From contig LADS01000028.1 of the NCBI GenBank assembly GCA_000961725.1, forward strand, positions 1 through 64,000: a stretch of 64,000 nucleotides of DNA, read 5' to 3'. Source of the stretch: Desulfobulbaceae bacterium BRH_c16a (GTDB lineage: Bacteria > Desulfobacterota > Desulfobulbia > Desulfobulbales > Desulfocapsaceae). Below the pieces are notes generated by a model that worked only from the letters and a program-made list of their open reading frames with translations, ran no database searches and was not told where the DNA came from. Position numbers and translations under genes: made by a program. Every line of letters starts with the position of its first letter. Position 1 is the first letter of the stretch. Shown one piece after another: positions 61,539 to 64,000 of this stretch.

Positions 61539-62393
61539 ATGGCTGATCAAAGGCAATCGCAGGAGGTGCATCAGGAAAAGCAGCCCGGCAAGCGATCGAA
61601 AATGCAGCTGTTGCCCGAAACCGAGAATGAAAGGTATCGTGGCCAGGGAAAACTTGAGCATAAAGTCGCAATGGTCACAGGGGGCGACAGCGGTATCGGC
61701 CGGGCAGTGAGTATTCTCTTTGCCCAGGAAGGGGCCGATGTGGCTATAGTGTATCTGGACGAGCATGAAGATGCCGAAGATACGCGGCAGAGAGTGGAAC
61801 ATCACGGAGGAAGATCCCTGACCATCGCCGGAGATGTCGGCAATCCTGAATTCTGCCGGTATGCCGTCGATAAAACCGTCGAAACCTTTGGCGGAATAGA
61901 TATCCTCGTCAATAATGCCGGAGAACAGCATTCCTACGAGAGCATTCTGGATGTGACTCCCGAGCAGTTGCAAAGGACCTTTGCGACGAATATCTTTGCC
62001 ATGTTTTATTTTGTTCAGGCGGCCCTGCCCTACATGGATGGGGGTACCATTATCAACAGCTCTTCGGTGACCGCCTACCAGGGGCACCCTCAACTCATCC
62101 CTTATGCCTGTACTAAAGGGGCGATCACCGTTTTCACCCGTTCGCTGGCCATAAGCCTGGCCAAGAAAAACATCAGGGTCAATGGGGTAGCGCCGGGCCC
62201 GGTCTGGACACCGCTCATTCCGGCGAGCTTCAGTGAGGAAAAGATGGCGCGTTTCGGTGATGACACCCTGATCGGCAGGGTCGGCCAACCGGTAGAAATT
62301 GCCCCGAGTTATTTATTTCTGGCCTGTTCCGAATCATCTTACATGACAGGACAGGTTCTCCACCCCAACGGCGGTCGGATCGTTAACGGATAA
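61539..62393 (+). CDS. SDR oxidoreductase (YghA/GsiB-type stress dehydrogenase)
   Basis: A 284-residue NAD(P)-dependent short-chain dehydrogenase. A polar N-terminal extension of about 40 residues precedes the Rossmann motif TGGDSGIGRA. NNAG, catalytic Ser in NSSSVTAYQG, and Tyr/Lys in PYACTKGA follow. The extended N-terminus and GGDSGIGRAV place it with general-stress SDRs such as YghA and YhdF. Substrate unknown. AGAGG precedes ATG 61539; a GTG two codons earlier is possible. It follows the DUF3618 gene by 55 bases. Confidence 0.86.
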   Translation: MADQRQSQEVHQEKQPGKRSKMQLLPETENERYRGQGKLEHKVAMVTGGDSGIGRAVSILFAQEGADVAIVYLDEHEDAEDTRQRVEHHGGRSLTIAGDVGNPEFCRYAVDKTVETFGGIDILVNNAGEQHSYESILDVTPEQLQRTFATNIFAMFYFVQAALPYMDGGTIINSSSVTAYQGHPQLIPYACTKGAITVFTRSLAISLAKKNIRVNGVAPGPVWTPLIPASFSEEKMARFGDDTLIGRVGQPVEIAPSYLFLACSESSYMTGQVLHPNGGRIVNG

Positions 62394-62475
62394 GGTCGTC
62401 AACGGTTAAAGAATTCTTCCGATTCGGAGAAGAATGAAGCTGTCAACAGCATCTCATCGACACATGGAGGAGCTT

Positions 62476-62913
62476 ATGAAAAACGATGACATAACCAAAG
62501 AATTGCGTCAGCTCATACAGCTGGATATCGATGCAATACACGCCTACAACGCTGCAATAAAAAAAATTGAGGAGGAGGCCATCCGCAGCCAGCTTACCCG
62601 ATTCCGTGACGAACACCAGCAGCATATCACATCCCTGTCTGCCGCCTTGCGTGAGATCGGCGGGACCCCGCCTGAGTTTTCTCCCGACTTCAAAGGCTAT
62701 ATCATCAGCGGGTTTACTTCTTTGCGGAGCCTGACCGGCACCAAAGGAGCACTGAAGGCCATGTTCTCCAATGAAAAACTGACCAATGAAAAGTACAGCG
62801 AGGCGATCGGCTGGGATGTGCAGCCATTCATAAAATCGATCATTACCCAGAATCTCGAGGATGAACGTCGTCATCTCAGCTACATAGAGGGAACCATCGA
62901 GACGATGCGTTAG
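62476..62913 (+). CDS. Ferritin-like four-helix protein
   Basis: A 145-residue protein with four predicted helices and the ferritin-like pattern of acidic and His residues: LRQLIQLDIDAIHAYNAAIK, LTRFRDEHQQHITSLSAALR and NLEDERRHLSYIEGTIETMR. EH and ExxxH pairs could form a di-metal site. It resembles the PA2169/DUF2383 group of stress-cluster proteins. GGAGGAGCTT precedes ATG 62476. It probably closes the plus-strand stress operon. Metal storage or peroxide reduction is inferred only from fold. Confidence 0.78.
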   Translation: MKNDDITKELRQLIQLDIDAIHAYNAAIKKIEEEAIRSQLTRFRDEHQQHITSLSAALREIGGTPPEFSPDFKGYIISGFTSLRSLTGTKGALKAMFSNEKLTNEKYSEAIGWDVQPFIKSIITQNLEDERRHLSYIEGTIETMR

Positions 62914-62955
62914 GAGCCGACCGCAAATGCAAATGTGCAGGAAGCGCCTGCAGTT

Positions 62956-63453
62956 CTATCGGTGTCGATCATTTCTTCTTCCTATTCTACGCTCCAGCGT
63001 TGCTGCGGCACAGAGAATGACGATGGAAAAAAATGTGACGCCGGTAGCCAGTGCCCATTGGTTGAGGGCAACGGAGATGCCGATAACGCAGCAGATGAGA
63101 ATGGAAGCCGCTGTGGTCAATCCTTCGACTCTATCATCCTTGCCGGATTGAAATATAGTGCCGGCTCCAAGAAAACTGATCCCGGTGATGATAGCCTCAA
63201 TAATTCTAATCGGGTCGGTTCGCAGGATTTCATTGTTACCATCCGAGGCAAAACGTTCGACTAAAACATCTGCGAGTCCAACCAGCATAGACGAAGCACC
63301 GGCAACAAGCATAAGGGTTCGAAGCCCTGCCGGCTTTTTTGCAAGTTCACGCTCCAGCCCGATAAGGCCACCGAAAAACATGGCCACAACGACATTGAAG
63401 AGGATGGTAAGCTGTGGATTCAACTGTGTAAGAAAGGTGTCCATTATCGACAC
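62956..63453 (-). CDS. MgtC/SapB family membrane protein
   Basis: A 165-residue protein with the MgtC pattern: VVAMFFGGLIGLERELAKKP, AGLRTLMLVAGASSMLVGLA, ITGISFLGAGTIFQSGKDDR and VEGLTTAASILICCVIGISV. About five TM helices. It lacks the ~70-residue C-terminal ACT-like domain of Salmonella MgtC, as many family members do. MgtC inhibits F1Fo ATP synthase and helps at low Mg2+ in pathogens; here the role is unknown. It is convergent with the ferritin-like gene. Confidence 0.9.
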   Translation of the reverse strand: MSIMDTFLTQLNPQLTILFNVVVAMFFGGLIGLERELAKKPAGLRTLMLVAGASSMLVGLADVLVERFASDGNNEILRTDPIRIIEAIITGISFLGAGTIFQSGKDDRVEGLTTAASILICCVIGISVALNQWALATGVTFFSIVILCAAATLERRIGRRNDRHR

Positions 63454-63549
63454 TGAGGGCTCCTCCAGATTGTGCTCGGAGGCATGATCCGGAGGAGCCG
63501 GAGAGTTATGATGGAAACGGATTCAGGAAGAAATCATTGATGTTATGCA

Positions 63550-63759
63550 TCATCTCCTGCCCTCATGCTTAGTGAAGAATTTATCTGCCTCTCTTTCCGC
63601 CTCGTCTTTTCCATACCCGTACTTCTCCTGCAGCTTCCCTACGACTATATCGTAGTTCCCGTCCATCTCATCCAGCTCATCGTCGGTGAATTTCCCCCAC
63701 TGGACCTTGACTTCACCTTTAAGCTGATTCCATTTTCCTTTGAGTATATCTTTATTCAT
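63550..63759 (-). CDS. CsbD-family stress protein
   Basis: A 69-residue protein of the CsbD family (E. coli YjbJ): MNKDILKGKWNQLKGEVKVQ and a YDIVVGKLQEKYGYGKDEAE body. In other bacteria these are among the most abundant proteins in stationary phase or osmotic stress, with unknown biochemical role. AGAGGAG precedes ATG 63759 at 9 nt. It has a sigma-54-type promoter about 75 bases upstream. Confidence 0.92.
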   Translation of the reverse strand: MNKDILKGKWNQLKGEVKVQWGKFTDDELDEMDGNYDIVVGKLQEKYGYGKDEAEREADKFFTKHEGRR

Positions 63760-63833
63760 GATGTGACTCCTCTTGTTGGTTAATGTTCGGTCCCGCCGGA
63801 GTGCGGCGGCGTCGATACTTACAACAACATAAT

Positions 63834-63849
63834 AGCAATATGCGTTCCA
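63834..63849 (-). promoter_or_regulatory. Sigma-54-type promoter of csbD
   Basis: Minus strand TGGAACGCATATTGCT matches TGGCACG-N4-TTGCT at all but one base; GG-N10-GC exact. Nothing else is recognised from 63850 to the window end. Confidence 0.68.
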
Positions 63850-64000
63850 GAACCCCTGTTAGAAGAAAATTCCTTTTCTTCGCCTGAAGTGTTTGCCGTA
63901 AATCTTGCATAACCGGACTCTTCTCGAAATCTTTTTTTGATTGCTACCAGCCATGTTCGCCGCGCAGGGGGACGAACTGGCATCTGAGCAGTTGCTTTTC

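Overview
The window looks like a bacterial chromosome from the Desulfobacterota, most likely a Desulfobulbales-like lineage. This is inferred from the mix of gene families (DsrC-like protein, YeeE/YedE pair, response regulators with a Cys-rich tail, DUF3135, a MalQ-TreY fusion) and was not checked against a database. No rRNA, tRNA, CRISPR array, prophage or intact insertion sequence was seen.

Layout. (1) 0-2 kb: 3' part of a large secreted multidomain protein, then a relic of aroE. (2) 2-8.6 kb: a hybrid histidine kinase with a periplasmic solute-binding protein, then the phage-shock genes pspF and pspABC with a sigma-54 promoter. After them comes a tandemly duplicated small membrane gene bounded by 60-bp palindromes. 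(3) 8.6-13.7 kb: a GntR-regulated group of ATP-grasp ligase, lysine-2,3-aminomutase-like radical SAM enzyme and M20 peptidase. This is the best candidate here for an undescribed pathway. (4) 14-21 kb: trehalose synthesis from alpha-glucan, with treZ and a 1686-residue fusion of a MalQ-like domain (apparently dead) to TreY. (5) 21.5-29.3 kb: a signalling block with PilZ, two response regulators, a PAS kinase and a CheB-CheR-PAS fusion. (6) 29.6-36 kb: a small zinc-ribbon protein, a cysteine-less DsrC homologue and a complete 2-oxoglutarate dehydrogenase operon (sucA-sucB-lpd). (7) 36-37 kb: a vapC relic and an intact higBA toxin-antitoxin pair. (8) 37-40 kb: envelope and small membrane proteins. 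(9) 40-47 kb: a glycosyltransferase and amylo-alpha-1,6-glucosidase, then Ku and LigD for end joining. (10) 47-56 kb: TPR, DUF4112, AI-2E-type permease, outer-membrane protein, glgX, quinol NO reductase and a sorbosone-dehydrogenase-like lipoprotein. (11) 56.6-63.8 kb: a stress cluster with two paralogous modules (nutrient-deprivation-like membrane protein plus DUF3618), a holin-like protein, a YedE pair, SDR, ferritin-like protein, MgtC and CsbD.

Two themes link the genes. Alpha-glucan and trehalose metabolism recurs at three places (treZ/treY fusion, GT4 with amylo-1,6-glucosidase, glgX). Envelope and general stress genes recur throughout. Sequences with the sigma-54 -24/-12 geometry (GG-N10-GC) lie in front of pspA, the TPR gene, the outer-membrane protein, glgX, the YedE pair and csbD, which suggests an RpoN-linked stress and storage regulon. 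All assignments come from reading the sequence; start codons were chosen by Shine-Dalgarno match and family length.
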